DNA from: Tritrichomonas musculus
Lineage: Eukaryota > Parabasalia > Tritrichomonadida > Tritrichomonadidae
Direction: 5' to 3'
Assembly (NCBI GenBank): GCA_039105265.1
Contig: JAPFFF010000100.1
Span: 1-64,000 of the forward strand
DNA length: 64,000 nucleotides
A program made the position numbers and the translations under genes. The notes below the pieces were generated by a model. It had not been told where the DNA came from. It saw nothing but the letters and a program-made list of their open reading frames with translations, and did not search any database. This document shows, one piece after another, positions 17,291 to 25,675 of the stretch (the first letter of the stretch is position 1; each line of letters starts with the position of its first letter).

Positions 17291-20050
17291 TTGAATGGTT
17301 TACGAAAAAATAGGAGATATACAATTTACTATGAAAAATTCATTGGAGAAAAGGATTGCTGCATTGGAGAAGAAGTGCAAATATTGAGTAGAATAGGGAA
17401 ATATTTTTTTGGGTTTGAAATGACAGCAACAACAACAAAATTCATCGGAGATATACAATTCAAGGTAGGAGACAGCACTCGTAAAGCAAGCCAGTTATTA
17501 ACCCTAAGTGATTTAGATGGATATGTTCAGACAGGCCATTTATTCAATGAAGTAGATGGCATACCAGAATTTAATATCAAAAATAATAATATACAATACG
17601 AGTCATTTGAGTCATCAACAACCCAATATCATATTCTTAAATTTGTTAATATACCTGAGGATTTTATGAATAAAGTGAAGGAAATAACAGCCCAAACTAA
17701 TCTTTTCAAAGTTGTTTTGAGAAAAAATATTATATACGATACGAATGGAAATTTAGTGAAGGAATTCTTTATTTATGCCAAGGATGGAAAGGTTTATTGC
17801 CCTCTCATAACCAAAAGCAGCAATGGATGTTCTATAAATAACAGCACCATATTTGAATACATCAACATAGCTTTCGATTCTAGCCTCGATTTTAATCCCT
17901 ATTCCCTTTGGTTGAATGGTGAGTTGAGTATAATGAATGAATATCTTACTGATAGTTTACAAACAGAGAAGGCAATAAAATGTTCAATCATCAAGGCTGA
18001 TAATGCTTTGAAGCTTCATAAAAGTGATGTATTGTATCTCTATAAACCCACACTAACTAGTGAAGTCCAAATAGATGATAAAATGTATTGGCTACTACAA
18101 TGGAATATAGACGATAATTACAATATACCTAGCGGCTTGGAATTTAAGTTTAGTGAATATTGTTTTGGTAATAAATGGTTTTTAAGCTGGGATGGAACTA
18201 AGTGGGTAGGAGATAATATACAAGGAAACATAAACGGAAATATAAAAAATGCATTAAATAAAGAGAATGAACATGGAGAAGATGGAACATATATTAGAAT
18301 CAAGAGAAGTGAAAGAAATAAAATGTTGATTAAAAAGCCTGATAACTATTCTATTGATAATCTCCTACATTATATGATACATGGAGGGAAATGTAAATTG
18401 GACTGTAAATTGAAACTAAAGACGGGTGAGATAGAAAGTTTTTCAAAATATGGATTGGGCTATCAAACAAGTAATGGAGGAATAAATGTTGATGGATATG
18501 ATATTGAAGCTATAAGATGCTATAAAGCAAACGGTACAGGGAGCGAATTAGATATTTCTAAAGTGGAAGAGTTTTATCTTGATATCACTTTGGACGGCAC
18601 CATCAAGGCAAACAGATTTTCTATGAGACCTACTGGAAAAATATTTGACCCAAAGAGTGATAAGAAATGGTATTTCATCACTGGTATATTAGATTCGTGT
18701 GAAAAAGTAGAATATTGTTATGCTTCATCAACCCCTAATGACTCACGAAATATTAAAATCTATTTATTCAAAGAATATGTTGACCCGATAGATGAGGTCA
18801 ATTGGGACCCTACAACAAACCCCTTCGAATATATTATCAAACAACAATTTTATGAGATATATCCCAATCCTAATGCTGCAACAACATTATATACAGACTA
18901 TAACATTACCTCGTCCAAAATTATTACTGCCGACAATATTACTACAATGAGAAGTGATTTAAATATGGTAAGCAATAATGTTGATGTGATAAGTTATGAC
19001 GTCCAGGAAATGAGCACGACAATGGAAAGCCTCAAGGGAAGAGTATCAAGAGCAGAAACAATAACTCAGCATCTAGAAGAAGATGTTGATAAGTTAAGAA
19101 TTGTGTCATGGACAGCTTTAGCTTTTGGAGTAGCAGGAACAGCAGGTTCTATGGGCTCTATAGGCATGCAGCTTTTTCCCGAGGGAATCAGCTTTCCAAC
19201 CATAAAGGGAGGTGGATTTTTGAAGAGAATCTTCTCTAACAAATCAACGAAAGGGATGAGTGATTTGTTGCGGTCATCTATTAATTTTATGTCTGGGACC
19301 GTCGCTAGGTCTATCACAAAAGATATTACTCCAATAATTATGTGGTGTGAAGAAGAATATAAACCGTTAGATGATTTAAAATTTAAAGATGAAAATGATA
19401 ACCCTGACAGTGGAGCCTTAACTTTAAGTGGGGCTATGGATATTGGTAATATATTCAGAGATTCTTTGAAGCCTGCATTTAAATTACTTGCTGAAAAAGT
19501 AAATGAAATAGAAGCTGAATTTAATAATTTCCCTACCGTTGATGAAGTAAAAGAGGCGTTGGAGAAAGTAAAGAGTGAGATTCCTGCCGACGTAGATTTA
19601 TCAAAATATGCTTTGAAAAGTGAAAATGAAGAATTGAAGACAAGGATAGAAAACTTAGAGACAAGATTAGCAGCATTAGAGAATAAATTAACACGAATTA
19701 ACTATACATTCAACATACCAAATAGTACTAGCATTCGTTATCAATTTGACCAACAACTTGATGTATATGAATCTATTCTCTATTTGACATATCATGAAAA
19801 CAAAAATAATGTTGCCAGTGATAAAGAAATCAAAATCAATATATCATTCAATGTTAATAATACTCATATGTATGAATATCAATGCGAACCAAATAAGATA
19901 TGGTTAAACAATCTTGAATATCCATTAAATAGTAGCAATTTTATTGTCAATGCAACAGCTAATTTTATATTGATAAATACAACATTCTTTACATCAAATG
20001 GTATCTTAGCTGAAGATAACACCAAGAATGAAATACATTCATTACTATAA
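17291..20050 (+). CDS. Large fibre-like protein of the virus-like family
   Basis: A 919-codon open frame; the first in-frame ATG is at 17420. Residues 130-220 match the C-terminal beta domain of the 11267-13297 protein (VVLRKNIIYDTNGNLVKEFF). The middle 300 residues are glycine/asparagine-containing beta-rich sequence. Residues about 545-620 are coiled coil (DVQEMSTTMESLKGRVSRAE). A hydrophobic glycine-rich segment follows (SWTALAFGVAGTAGSMGSIG). A second coiled coil (ENEELKTRIENLETRLAALE) precedes a C-terminal beta domain (INYTFNIPNSTSIRYQFDQQ). The last domain recurs in the relic at 45000-46233. A trimeric-fibre arrangement of beta domain, coiled coil and beta head is likely. It looks incomplete at its front. 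Confidence 0.5.
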   Translation: MNGLRKNRRYTIYYEKFIGEKDCCIGEEVQILSRIGKYFFGFEMTATTTKFIGDIQFKVGDSTRKASQLLTLSDLDGYVQTGHLFNEVDGIPEFNIKNNNIQYESFESSTTQYHILKFVNIPEDFMNKVKEITAQTNLFKVVLRKNIIYDTNGNLVKEFFIYAKDGKVYCPLITKSSNGCSINNSTIFEYINIAFDSSLDFNPYSLWLNGELSIMNEYLTDSLQTEKAIKCSIIKADNALKLHKSDVLYLYKPTLTSEVQIDDKMYWLLQWNIDDNYNIPSGLEFKFSEYCFGNKWFLSWDGTKWVGDNIQGNINGNIKNALNKENEHGEDGTYIRIKRSERNKMLIKKPDNYSIDNLLHYMIHGGKCKLDCKLKLKTGEIESFSKYGLGYQTSNGGINVDGYDIEAIRCYKANGTGSELDISKVEEFYLDITLDGTIKANRFSMRPTGKIFDPKSDKKWYFITGILDSCEKVEYCYASSTPNDSRNIKIYLFKEYVDPIDEVNWDPTTNPFEYIIKQQFYEIYPNPNAATTLYTDYNITSSKIITADNITTMRSDLNMVSNNVDVISYDVQEMSTTMESLKGRVSRAETITQHLEEDVDKLRIVSWTALAFGVAGTAGSMGSIGMQLFPEGISFPTIKGGGFLKRIFSNKSTKGMSDLLRSSINFMSGTVARSITKDITPIIMWCEEEYKPLDDLKFKDENDNPDSGALTLSGAMDIGNIFRDSLKPAFKLLAEKVNEIEAEFNNFPTVDEVKEALEKVKSEIPADVDLSKYALKSENEELKTRIENLETRLAALENKLTRINYTFNIPNSTSIRYQFDQQLDVYESILYLTYHENKNNVASDKEIKINISFNVNNTHMYEYQCEPNKIWLNNLEYPLNSSNFIVNATANFILINTTFFTSNGILAEDNTKNEIHSLL

Positions 20051-20133
20051 AGAAAGCGTGTTCCATAGGGATTGGTGTCGGGTACATTTCAATCATGGTA
20101 AAACAACTTTTTGAATGGAAGGGATTTCTTGAC

Positions 20134-20484
20134 AAAAAATGGTTCGGGATTCATTTAAATATTTGGTGGTGCTCATCAAATAATCGATATCTTGGGGCGT
20201 CTTTTTCCTTCAACAAATCGTAATCACCACTATATTTCAACAAAGCTGCTCGTCTAAATTTTGCATATCTAAAGCCGCTAAACTTGTTCCTTTCATCTAA
20301 TACTTCCAAAATGACGTATCCATGACTATCGCACGTCCTAATGTTTTTTTGTGCATCATAGATTTGTTGCGTCTGTCTTGATGTATAATAGGGGTTGCGT
20401 AAAGTGTAGCCCATATATTCTGTCATCATTTTTAAATCACTCGGGGCGTCCATTTGTGGTCGTGATAAAAAATGGTTCGGGATT
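20134..20484. repeat. 18-bp direct repeats bracketing a small gene
   Basis: AAAAAATGGTTCGGGATT occurs at 20134-20151 and 20467-20484, and the small minus-strand gene at 20151-20453 lies between. GATTTCTTGAC also flanks each copy, on the left of the first and the right of the second. The arrangement could reflect a duplication or recombination endpoint at the junction between the two virus-like blocks. Confidence 0.6.
20151..20453 (-). CDS. Unknown 100-residue protein
   Basis: The frame runs from ATG at 20453 (MDAPSDLKMMTEYMGYTLRN). It is rich in tyrosine and charged residues with no membrane segment or known motif. The sequence SHGYVILEVLDERNKFSGFR suggests a small mixed alpha/beta fold. It is bracketed by 18-bp direct repeats and lies between the large fibre-like gene and a GC-rich hairpin region. 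It belongs by position to the second virus-like block. The function is not recognised. Confidence 0.4.
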   Translation of the reverse strand: MDAPSDLKMMTEYMGYTLRNPYYTSRQTQQIYDAQKNIRTCDSHGYVILEVLDERNKFSGFRYAKFRRAALLKYSGDYDLLKEKDAPRYRLFDEHHQIFK

Positions 20485-20559
20485 TCTTGACGGAACGTTA
20501 AGAAATCACGCCATTTATATATACTACTATATATAATAAAAAAGATTCTATATTAGCGA

Positions 20560-20948
20560 ACGACATTAGGAGTGAGCCTCCCTAGGTGTTTAGATATATA
20601 GCCCGAAGGAAATCTGAGCCCCCCCAGCGGGGGGGACGAGAGGGGGGGAGAGAACAAAAAAGAAAAAGATTTTGCATAAGCAAAAGAGGGGGGATGCATG
20701 CTGGGCTTTAGCCCAGACCATCCAGGGGATATGCCCCCGGTGGGATTTATCCCACAAATTCATTTAGGTCGATTTTTTTGGGCTAAAATAATTTTGATAA
20801 CGAGACGATAAATGTTTGAGTTTGGAATTTTTTTGTTGCGAACTTTTTGAATGTGGAGGCTTTTGGGGCCTTCTGAAGGGGGTCCAGGGGTGCGAACCCC
20901 TGGAGTAGTGGTAGGCTGGGAGGGCATTTATGGCCTCGGAGCCTACCG
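20560..20948. other. GC-rich cluster of strong hairpins (structured RNA/DNA candidate)
   Basis: Within 390 bases at least six compact palindromes occur: seven C and seven G around AGC (20619-20635), CTGGGCT/AGCCCAG (20701-20716), GGGG/CCCC around ATATG (20725-20737), GTGGGAT/ATCCCAC (20740-20755), TCCAGGGGT/ACCCCTGGA around a GCGA tetraloop (20883-20904), and GGTAGGCT/AGCCTACC (20910-20947). Runs of seven or more G at 20629-20648 and near 20690 could form a quadruplex. There is no coding frame of note. The last hairpin abuts the end of the capsid-like gene. Possible roles are terminator, packaging signal or non-coding RNA. Confidence 0.7.
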
Positions 20949-21284
20949 TTAACTACTTCCGACGAATAATTTGTAGAAGTTATTTGGGTCATCAATTTGT
21001 TGTAATTTAGCTAAATCAGTATTCAATTGTAAATCCAATTTGACATGAAATATTAAGAATCCTTTATCAATATCAGAAATGAAATGGTCTGGATGCGTTA
21101 AACTGATTTGAGAATATTGTCCTTGATGAAATGGTGCAGGTTGGTCATGACAATCAACAGTTCTGAATGAAAATGAGCGAGTTCCATCATTAGTATTAAT
21201 CATTTCACGCATCTTATTAAATGTATCAAGAACGTTTCCTGCTTCAATTTTGTAATTATGTGCTTTTTCGTTGCGATACAACAT
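20949..21284 (-). CDS. Capsid-like N-terminal segment (fossil virus gene)
   Basis: About 111 residues counted from the ATG at 21284. SFSFRTVDCHDQPAPFHQGQ is followed by HFISDIDKGFLIFHVKLDLQ and NFYKLFVGSS. The pattern 'f.sdidkGfl.fhhkhdh...hhhGfk/s' resembles the first beta strands of jelly-roll capsid proteins of Polinton-like viruses. Full capsid proteins are four to five times longer, so only a part is represented. It reads divergently from the pVI-like gene at 21327. The structured GC-rich region follows its 3' end. Capsid identity is tentative. Confidence 0.4.
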   Translation of the reverse strand: MLYRNEKAHNYKIEAGNVLDTFNKMREMINTNDGTRSFSFRTVDCHDQPAPFHQGQYSQISLTHPDHFISDIDKGFLIFHVKLDLQLNTDLAKLQQIDDPNNFYKLFVGSS

Positions 21285-21326
21285 TTTGAATAACAAAAAA
21301 AGTACTATTATGGGTCTTTTTTCGTA

Positions 21327-21590
21327 ATGAAAACAATGGGTATCGGAATCTTCAAAAAAATGAAAAACGCTTTTAAATCTGTAGGCAATACAATAAAGAA
21401 TGTTGCAACTAAAGTCGGTAAAGCACTTCCCAAAGTTGTCGAAGTTGGTAAAAGAGTAACTAATGCTGTAAAACCTGTTTTTGGTGAAATACCTCTTATT
21501 GGTGATGCTGTTAGAGCAATTGATACAGGATTAAATTTTGCTGACAAAGGACTTAAAATTGGTAAAAGTTTAATTGATGAAGTCGCGTAA
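21327..21590 (+). CDS. pVI-like amphipathic virion protein
   Basis: An 87-residue glycine/valine/lysine-rich protein. FKKMKNAFKSVGNTIKNVAT then KVGKALPKVVEVGKRV forms amphipathic helices, and IPLIGDAVRAIDTGLNFADK follows. The gene at 32740-32937 encodes a close relative (KVIPKVVDVGKQIMDRVKPI, VDAIDTGLNAVDKVGKFGKS). Short amphipathic proteins of this kind resemble the membrane-lytic pVI of adenoviruses, or capsid-lining peptides of related DNA viruses; that role is inferred. The start is ATG at 21327, with a hairpin (21599-21614) just after the stop. The frame looks whole. Confidence 0.55.
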   Translation: MKTMGIGIFKKMKNAFKSVGNTIKNVATKVGKALPKVVEVGKRVTNAVKPVFGEIPLIGDAVRAIDTGLNFADKGLKIGKSLIDEVA

Positions 21591-21598
21591 GCGCCTGA

Positions 21599-21614
21599 GG
21601 ACAACAAGTTGTCC
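21599..21614 (+). terminator. Hairpin immediately after the pVI-like gene
   Basis: GGACAAC (21599-21605) and GTTGTCC (21608-21614) form a perfect 7-bp stem with a two-base loop, eight bases beyond the stop codon. It may mark a transcript end, but no U-tract follows. It also fits the wider set of compact palindromes in these blocks. Confidence 0.45.
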
Positions 21615-21656
21615 GAAGTAGTATAAATGAGATTAAATTGTATTTTTTTATTCTAA

Positions 21657-22142
21657 ATGGATTTCAAAGTAATTAATGAAATTACTACTGAAATAAAGAA
21701 TTTTAAATCAATTGATGAATTCAATCTGTACTATCAGAAACACAAAGATGATATGAACAACCAAACAACTCAATATCTAAATCGGGTTTACAAAATTGTT
21801 ACAGCAGATGGTGTTGAATACTGAATCACAAAAAAGAATTGTCAAAAAGAAGGTACAAAACGAGTTGGGGGAGATATATTTTTAAAGAAAGTTGTCAAAA
21901 CTAATGAATTGAAAGAACTTGAACAAGATGTTATTAAAGCTGATATTGAAAATCTTAAGAATGAACTAACAGCTGTGCTGTCACGAAGTGCCATGTTCGA
22001 AGAACTTCCAGCATGTCAAAGCATGATTAAAGATTTGAAACAAAGCTATGAACTCAAATTCACAGCATTAGATAAAAAAATTGCTGAATTAACCAATACT
22101 GTAAATCAGATTGCCAAATATATTAATCAACAAATATTTTAG
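21657..22142 (+). pseudogene. Coiled-coil protein gene, relative of 32251-32703
   Basis: The coding signal begins MDFKVINEITTEIKNFKSID and matches the 150-residue protein at 32251-32703 in its N-terminal domain (F(N)LYYQKH... and DIFLKKV). It ends in a coiled coil (LKFTALDKKIAELTNTVNQI). It looks broken, with about one break. The intact relative suggests a virion or accessory coiled-coil protein that forms a fixed gene pair with the pVI-like gene. Confidence 0.55.
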
Positions 22143-22372
22143 ATTTTATCACATCGAGGGACAACTGAATGATTTAATGAATAAGTGTGAAAATTCAATT
22201 TTTTTGTTGTTGATACTTGAGGTTCATGTTGAATACTTCCTTTATCCTCGTATTTCTTAACAGTTGGTGCAGAATTAATTCTGGTACGTTCTTTTTGCAT
22301 TTTAAGTTGTAATCTATCGTAGTGATTCATTCTTTTAACATCATGAATGGTTCGTTTTTGTTCATAGGACAT
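22139..22372 (-). CDS. Small basic protein, relative of 32005-32238
   Basis: A 77-residue protein from ATG at 22372: MSYEQKRTIHDVKRMNHYDR, LQLKMQKERTRINSAPTVKK and LNHSVVPRCDKI. It aligns along its whole length with the 77-residue product of 32005-32238 (MRTIHDDKHKNYFDRLQLTM, KINSAPTVK, SLNHSVVVRSNNI). The N-terminus is helical and basic, and the tail is polar. It is the only minus-strand gene inside this plus-strand series, and it starts 15 bases from the divergent gene at 22388. Strict conservation of length and orientation between the two blocks argues that it is a real gene. The function is unknown. Confidence 0.6.
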   Translation of the reverse strand: MSYEQKRTIHDVKRMNHYDRLQLKMQKERTRINSAPTVKKYEDKGSIQHEPQVSTTKKLNFHTYSLNHSVVPRCDKI

Positions 22373-22387
22373 TTTTGCTTCGATTAA
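22373..22387. promoter_or_regulatory. 15-bp bidirectional start region
   Basis: Only 15 bases separate the ATGs of two divergent genes (22372 and 22388). The mirror block has 14 bases in the same place (31991-32004). Any promoter must therefore overlap the coding sequence of the opposite gene or lie inside this gap. Trichomonad initiators sit within about 20 bases of the ATG, which makes such packing possible. Confidence 0.5.
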
Positions 22388-22579
22388 ATGTCTGAATTAA
22401 ACGAATATAAGAAGGAGATTCCTGAACTTAAACGTATCAAACGAACCCTCAAAGAAAAATGTTATGATTACAAGCAACATCTAAATAATGTCAAATCTGG
22501 AATGCTTGGTTCCAGTGGGCTTGCTGTTCGTGAATCATTAATTGAAGATATTAATTCATTAAAGGAAAAAGTAAAATAA
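22388..22579 (+). CDS. Small helical protein, relative of 31763-31990
   Basis: A 63-residue protein beginning MSELNEYKKEIPELKRIKRT, then LKEKCYDYKQHLNNVKSGML and RESLIEDINSLKEKV. It is nearly identical in its first 60 residues to the 75-residue product of 31763-31990. It is predicted as two helices with heptads, probably a dimerising coiled coil. It pairs divergently with the 77-residue gene in both blocks. The function is not recognised; a scaffold or regulator role is possible. The copy here is shorter at its C-terminus than its relative. Confidence 0.55.
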   Translation: MSELNEYKKEIPELKRIKRTLKEKCYDYKQHLNNVKSGMLGSSGLAVRESLIEDINSLKEKVK

Positions 22580-22651
22580 TTGGAAAACGAATTGAATGAA
22601 TTAGCTAACAAGGATTGAGTAATCTACGAATAAAGGTTTTTTTGGTTGAAA

Positions 22652-23311
22652 ATGTCACTTAACAAAGCAAGAATATTAAGTTCTGAAAATGATGCTTCTG
22701 TAAAACAGGAACAGAATACAAATGTTGAAATCAAAATCAAACCACAAAGGTCACAACCAGCGATTTTCAATCGCAGTGCCAACGAAGTTGGCCCAATTCC
22801 TCAACCTGTTTATTACCCAAACGTTCCCCAAAGCTGCGGGCTGTCGCAGCCTCCGACAAGCGGAGGAATGAATCCACAATCTAGGGATGTAAATTTTACT
22901 ATACTGGAGGAGAGTTCTCAATATCAATTTCAACCTCCAACAAACAACATTACCCGAGAGCGTGGAATTGCAGATTTGGGAAATGAGATTGAAGACTTAA
23001 CTGTCAAGAACAAATTTTTAGAAACACTTCTTTCAATTTATGAATTGAATCCACTTCGTGTAAATAATTACTTGTTTTGTCACTCAAATTCATTGATGGA
23101 ATTAATTAAAATACTAACACATGCTGATAAAGTTGAACTTATTATTGATGAAGATTCTGGTTGTAATGGATGTGTTTCCAAAAACAAATATTTAGAAATT
23201 CAACGAATTCTTGTCACAAAAGATGGTAAATCAAATGATTTGAAATATGGTTACAATGATGTTTATGCACAACTTGTTCGATATGGTATTTCACTTAAAT
23301 TATGCATTTAA
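22652..23311 (+). CDS. Protein with proline-rich front and conserved DED domain
   Basis: About 219 residues from the ATG at 22652 (MSLNKARILSSENDASVKQE). The first 110 residues are disordered, proline/glutamine-rich, and include in-frame GC-rich hairpins. A short coiled coil follows (DLGNEIEDLTVKNKFLETLL). The C-terminal 75 residues form the small domain KVELIIDEDSGCNGC...EIQRILVTKDGK...YAQLVRYGISLKLCI, shared with the product of 9360-9551. Its place just before the packaging ATPase, with the partner domain just after the capsid gene in the first block, suggests a virion-assembly role (inference). The frame looks whole. Confidence 0.5.
   Translation: MSLNKARILSSENDASVKQEQNTNVEIKIKPQRSQPAIFNRSANEVGPIPQPVYYPNVPQSCGLSQPPTSGGMNPQSRDVNFTILEESSQYQFQPPTNNITRERGIADLGNEIEDLTVKNKFLETLLSIYELNPLRVNNYLFCHSNSLMELIKILTHADKVELIIDEDSGCNGCVSKNKYLEIQRILVTKDGKSNDLKYGYNDVYAQLVRYGISLKLCI
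22778..22866. repeat. In-frame GC-rich hairpins within a gene
   Basis: GCCAAC/GTTGGC around GAA (22778-22792), GCTGCG/CGCAGC (22833-22850) and CCTCCG/CGGAGG (22850-22866). The last two abut, forming a double hairpin. They lie in the disordered proline-rich part of the protein and keep the frame open. The surrounding gene is about two-thirds A+T, so these palindromes stand out. Confidence 0.65.
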
Positions 23312-23454
23312 AATTATTCAAATGATTTCTGAAATTCTTTTGGGAACTATTTTGGTTGTTCATTATTGAATTATGCGTTTTGATATCAATTTTCAAAGAA
23401 GATGACCCCCCGAAACTCACAGAGGAGATGCGCTCGAAGCTTTACTCATAATAA

Positions 23455-23952
23455 ATGTTAAAACCCAGCAAATTTGATTACAAAACAATATTTTTTTCAG
23501 ATACTTCTGACTATGATGATGACATATATTTCGAACATTACGAAGAACATCAGATGATAAAACCTATTATCAACAATAAAGCGTCTCGCTCTGCGAGCTC
23601 GAGCTCTGCGAGATTTGATATTGATTTTGAAATGAATCGCGCGTACAAAAAAAATGAATCAAAAATAATGTCAGAATCTATTCGTCCAATTGGTCCTGGA
23701 ATCTATGCTAATTATAATTCTCTAAACATTATTGTTGGAGCTCAGGGTAAAGGTAAATCGCACATTGTATTAAGAGATATAATTCAAATATCTCGATTGA
23801 AGGAGTCAAATGTACATCAAATTGTGTATATCAGCAAGAATGGAGTTATAAATGATTCTACATTTGAAGCTCAACGCGAATTGATAAATTTACCTGTAAA
23901 AGTTGTTTCCGACACAAATGCTGAAGCTTATTTGAAAGAATTGGATTTATAG
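23455..23952 (+). CDS. A32-like genome-packaging ATPase, N-terminal part
   Basis: 165 residues from an ATG at 23455. SLNIIVGAQGKGKSHIVLRD carries a Walker A motif (GAQGKGKS, residues 95-102) preceded by a hydrophobic strand and followed by VHQIVYISKNG. This is the usual layout of FtsK/HerA-type packaging ATPases of Polintons, virophages and nucleocytoplasmic large DNA viruses, whose full length is about 250-300 residues with Walker B further on. Only the front part is represented. The low-complexity ASRSASSSSAR (residues 43-53) is encoded by a GC-rich hairpin (CTCGC/GCGAG at 23585-23597). It closes the second block. Confidence 0.55.
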   Translation: MLKPSKFDYKTIFFSDTSDYDDDIYFEHYEEHQMIKPIINNKASRSASSSSARFDIDFEMNRAYKKNESKIMSESIRPIGPGIYANYNSLNIIVGAQGKGKSHIVLRDIIQISRLKESNVHQIVYISKNGVINDSTFEAQRELINLPVKVVSDTNAEAYLKELDL

Positions 23953-25329
23953 AAGGAATTATATATTAAATATTCCTCTGTTGGGAGGATTACGATTAAT
24001 GAATAGTGATGCCCAAAAATCCCATTTATGTAGGGCTTTGCACGAAGAAAAGCCAACCCATATTAGCCCAAGTGGGTTTTAATTGAAAAAGTTCATTTCT
24101 TTAAATTTTTAATAATTATTCTTTAATAAATCCATTAAGATTTAGTTAAAAAAGCATTTTCTTACCTTTTTAAATAATATATGTTTTTTGAGTATAAATT
24201 CAATAGAGGTATTCCAATGAAGTGATTTTAACGTCTTTTTATATAAAATCAACTTTTTTTCAACCAAAATAAAATGAATTTGATTTAAATTAGTTTTAAT
24301 ACATTTTAATGAATGTGCTTTTTTAAAATAATGCACTTTTAAATATTTTGTTTTGACTTTTTTCCTAATGCAATATTCAGATTTATCGTGATTAGCCTTT
24401 TATATTTTAAATTATCTTTTTGATAATATGAAAATTTTACATGTAAATAAAAAATTAATGTTTGATATATTTAATTTAATATATAATAAAAATTATTTTT
24501 AACATATTGCGGTTTTTTATCTCAAAAAAAATAGATAATATTTTTCATAAATACCTCTCATTTTTTTTGAGATAAAAACCTTTCATTTTTACAATAATTT
24601 AAATAAATAGAAAAAACATGAAATTTATTCATTAATTTTTATGCATAAATCATTTTTAAAGTTTAGATATATTATAAAAATGCATTGTTATAAATAAAAA
24701 TGATCGTTTTAGTAAAATATAAAGGTCAATTTTTTATTTTTTTTAATTGAATTTTTAAAATGCAAATTTCTTTTTAATAAATCGGTAAAAATATTTTATG
24801 TTATGATATTTCTTTTTAATATAATTTATAAAACACATTAATATCAGTTTCATCAATTTTCGAAATAAACCCCTTTCGTTGGAAGACCTCTAAATTCAAT
24901 AGTTTATTCATATATTTATCATTGCTATTTCACCAAAAAAAAAACTTTTTTTATGAAAATGTAGATTTTTACTAAAATTATGGTAAATAATAGTTAAAAT
25001 TAATTATTACTGAAACAAATATTTGAAAATAATTTAGTTTTTTTATAATTATAGTAATAAATAGTATATGTTCATTTTATATATATATAAACTAATTTTT
25101 TATTAATAAAAAATATGCGCTTTTTTTGAACTCTTTATCGTTGGGCTGGGCTAACCAAATCTAAATTAAACAAAAGTTGATCGTCAAAGGTCATCATTTT
25201 ACCTTGGACCAGGAGTTATATTGGGCTAAAATTGTCTTTCAATTTTGAATATAAAAAACCCAGGTTAAATTATTGGCAAATTAGGTGAATTAAGTATTTT
25301 ACTTTATTTTTTACATCATTTTTTATTGG

Positions 25330-25675
25330 CTATGACCACAAGTGCACTTGCAAAAGTTGTATAATTTACAGAAGAGGAAAAGTATAGAAAGATCCACCGG
25401 TATATTAAGTTCAAAAGTAAAGGTCACTACTACATCATATACAAAGGACTCCATTTTCATTGTGTAATGTTACATCACATTTGATGTACATCGAAACAGC
25501 CGGAGAAATATTCAGTTTTCTAAAGACATCAAAGAATGACTATTCATGGGTCCAAATACGAAATTCAACGCAAGGATGGAAAGATATCGGAGATATTGCA
25601 ATCAGAATATTATGCACATGCTCATAAGCAAGCTGCGAAAGAACTATTAAACGACAGAGATATGTATTAGACTCA
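25330..25675 (+). pseudogene. Decayed coding patch of unknown origin
   Basis: Base composition rises above the surroundings. Plus-strand frames give protein-like stretches such as RKIHRYIKFKSKGHYYIIYK and KYEIQRKDGKISEILQSEYY. No family is recognised. The frames are not continuous, so this is an old remnant of either a mobile element or a host gene. Confidence 0.25.

Larger units (their letters stand above)
20134..23952. mobile_element. Second virus-like (Polinton-related) gene block
   Basis: Short, closely spaced genes on both strands: an unknown 100-residue protein, a capsid-like fragment, a pVI-like amphipathic protein, a coiled-coil protein, two small helical proteins reading divergently, a protein with the shared DED domain, and an A32-like packaging ATPase segment. 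Four of these recur in mirror order at 31763-32937. The capsid-like and ATPase genes are only parts, and one gene is broken, so the block is a fossil with perhaps three or four breaks but fairly recent. No polymerase or integrase is seen here. Confidence 0.55.
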
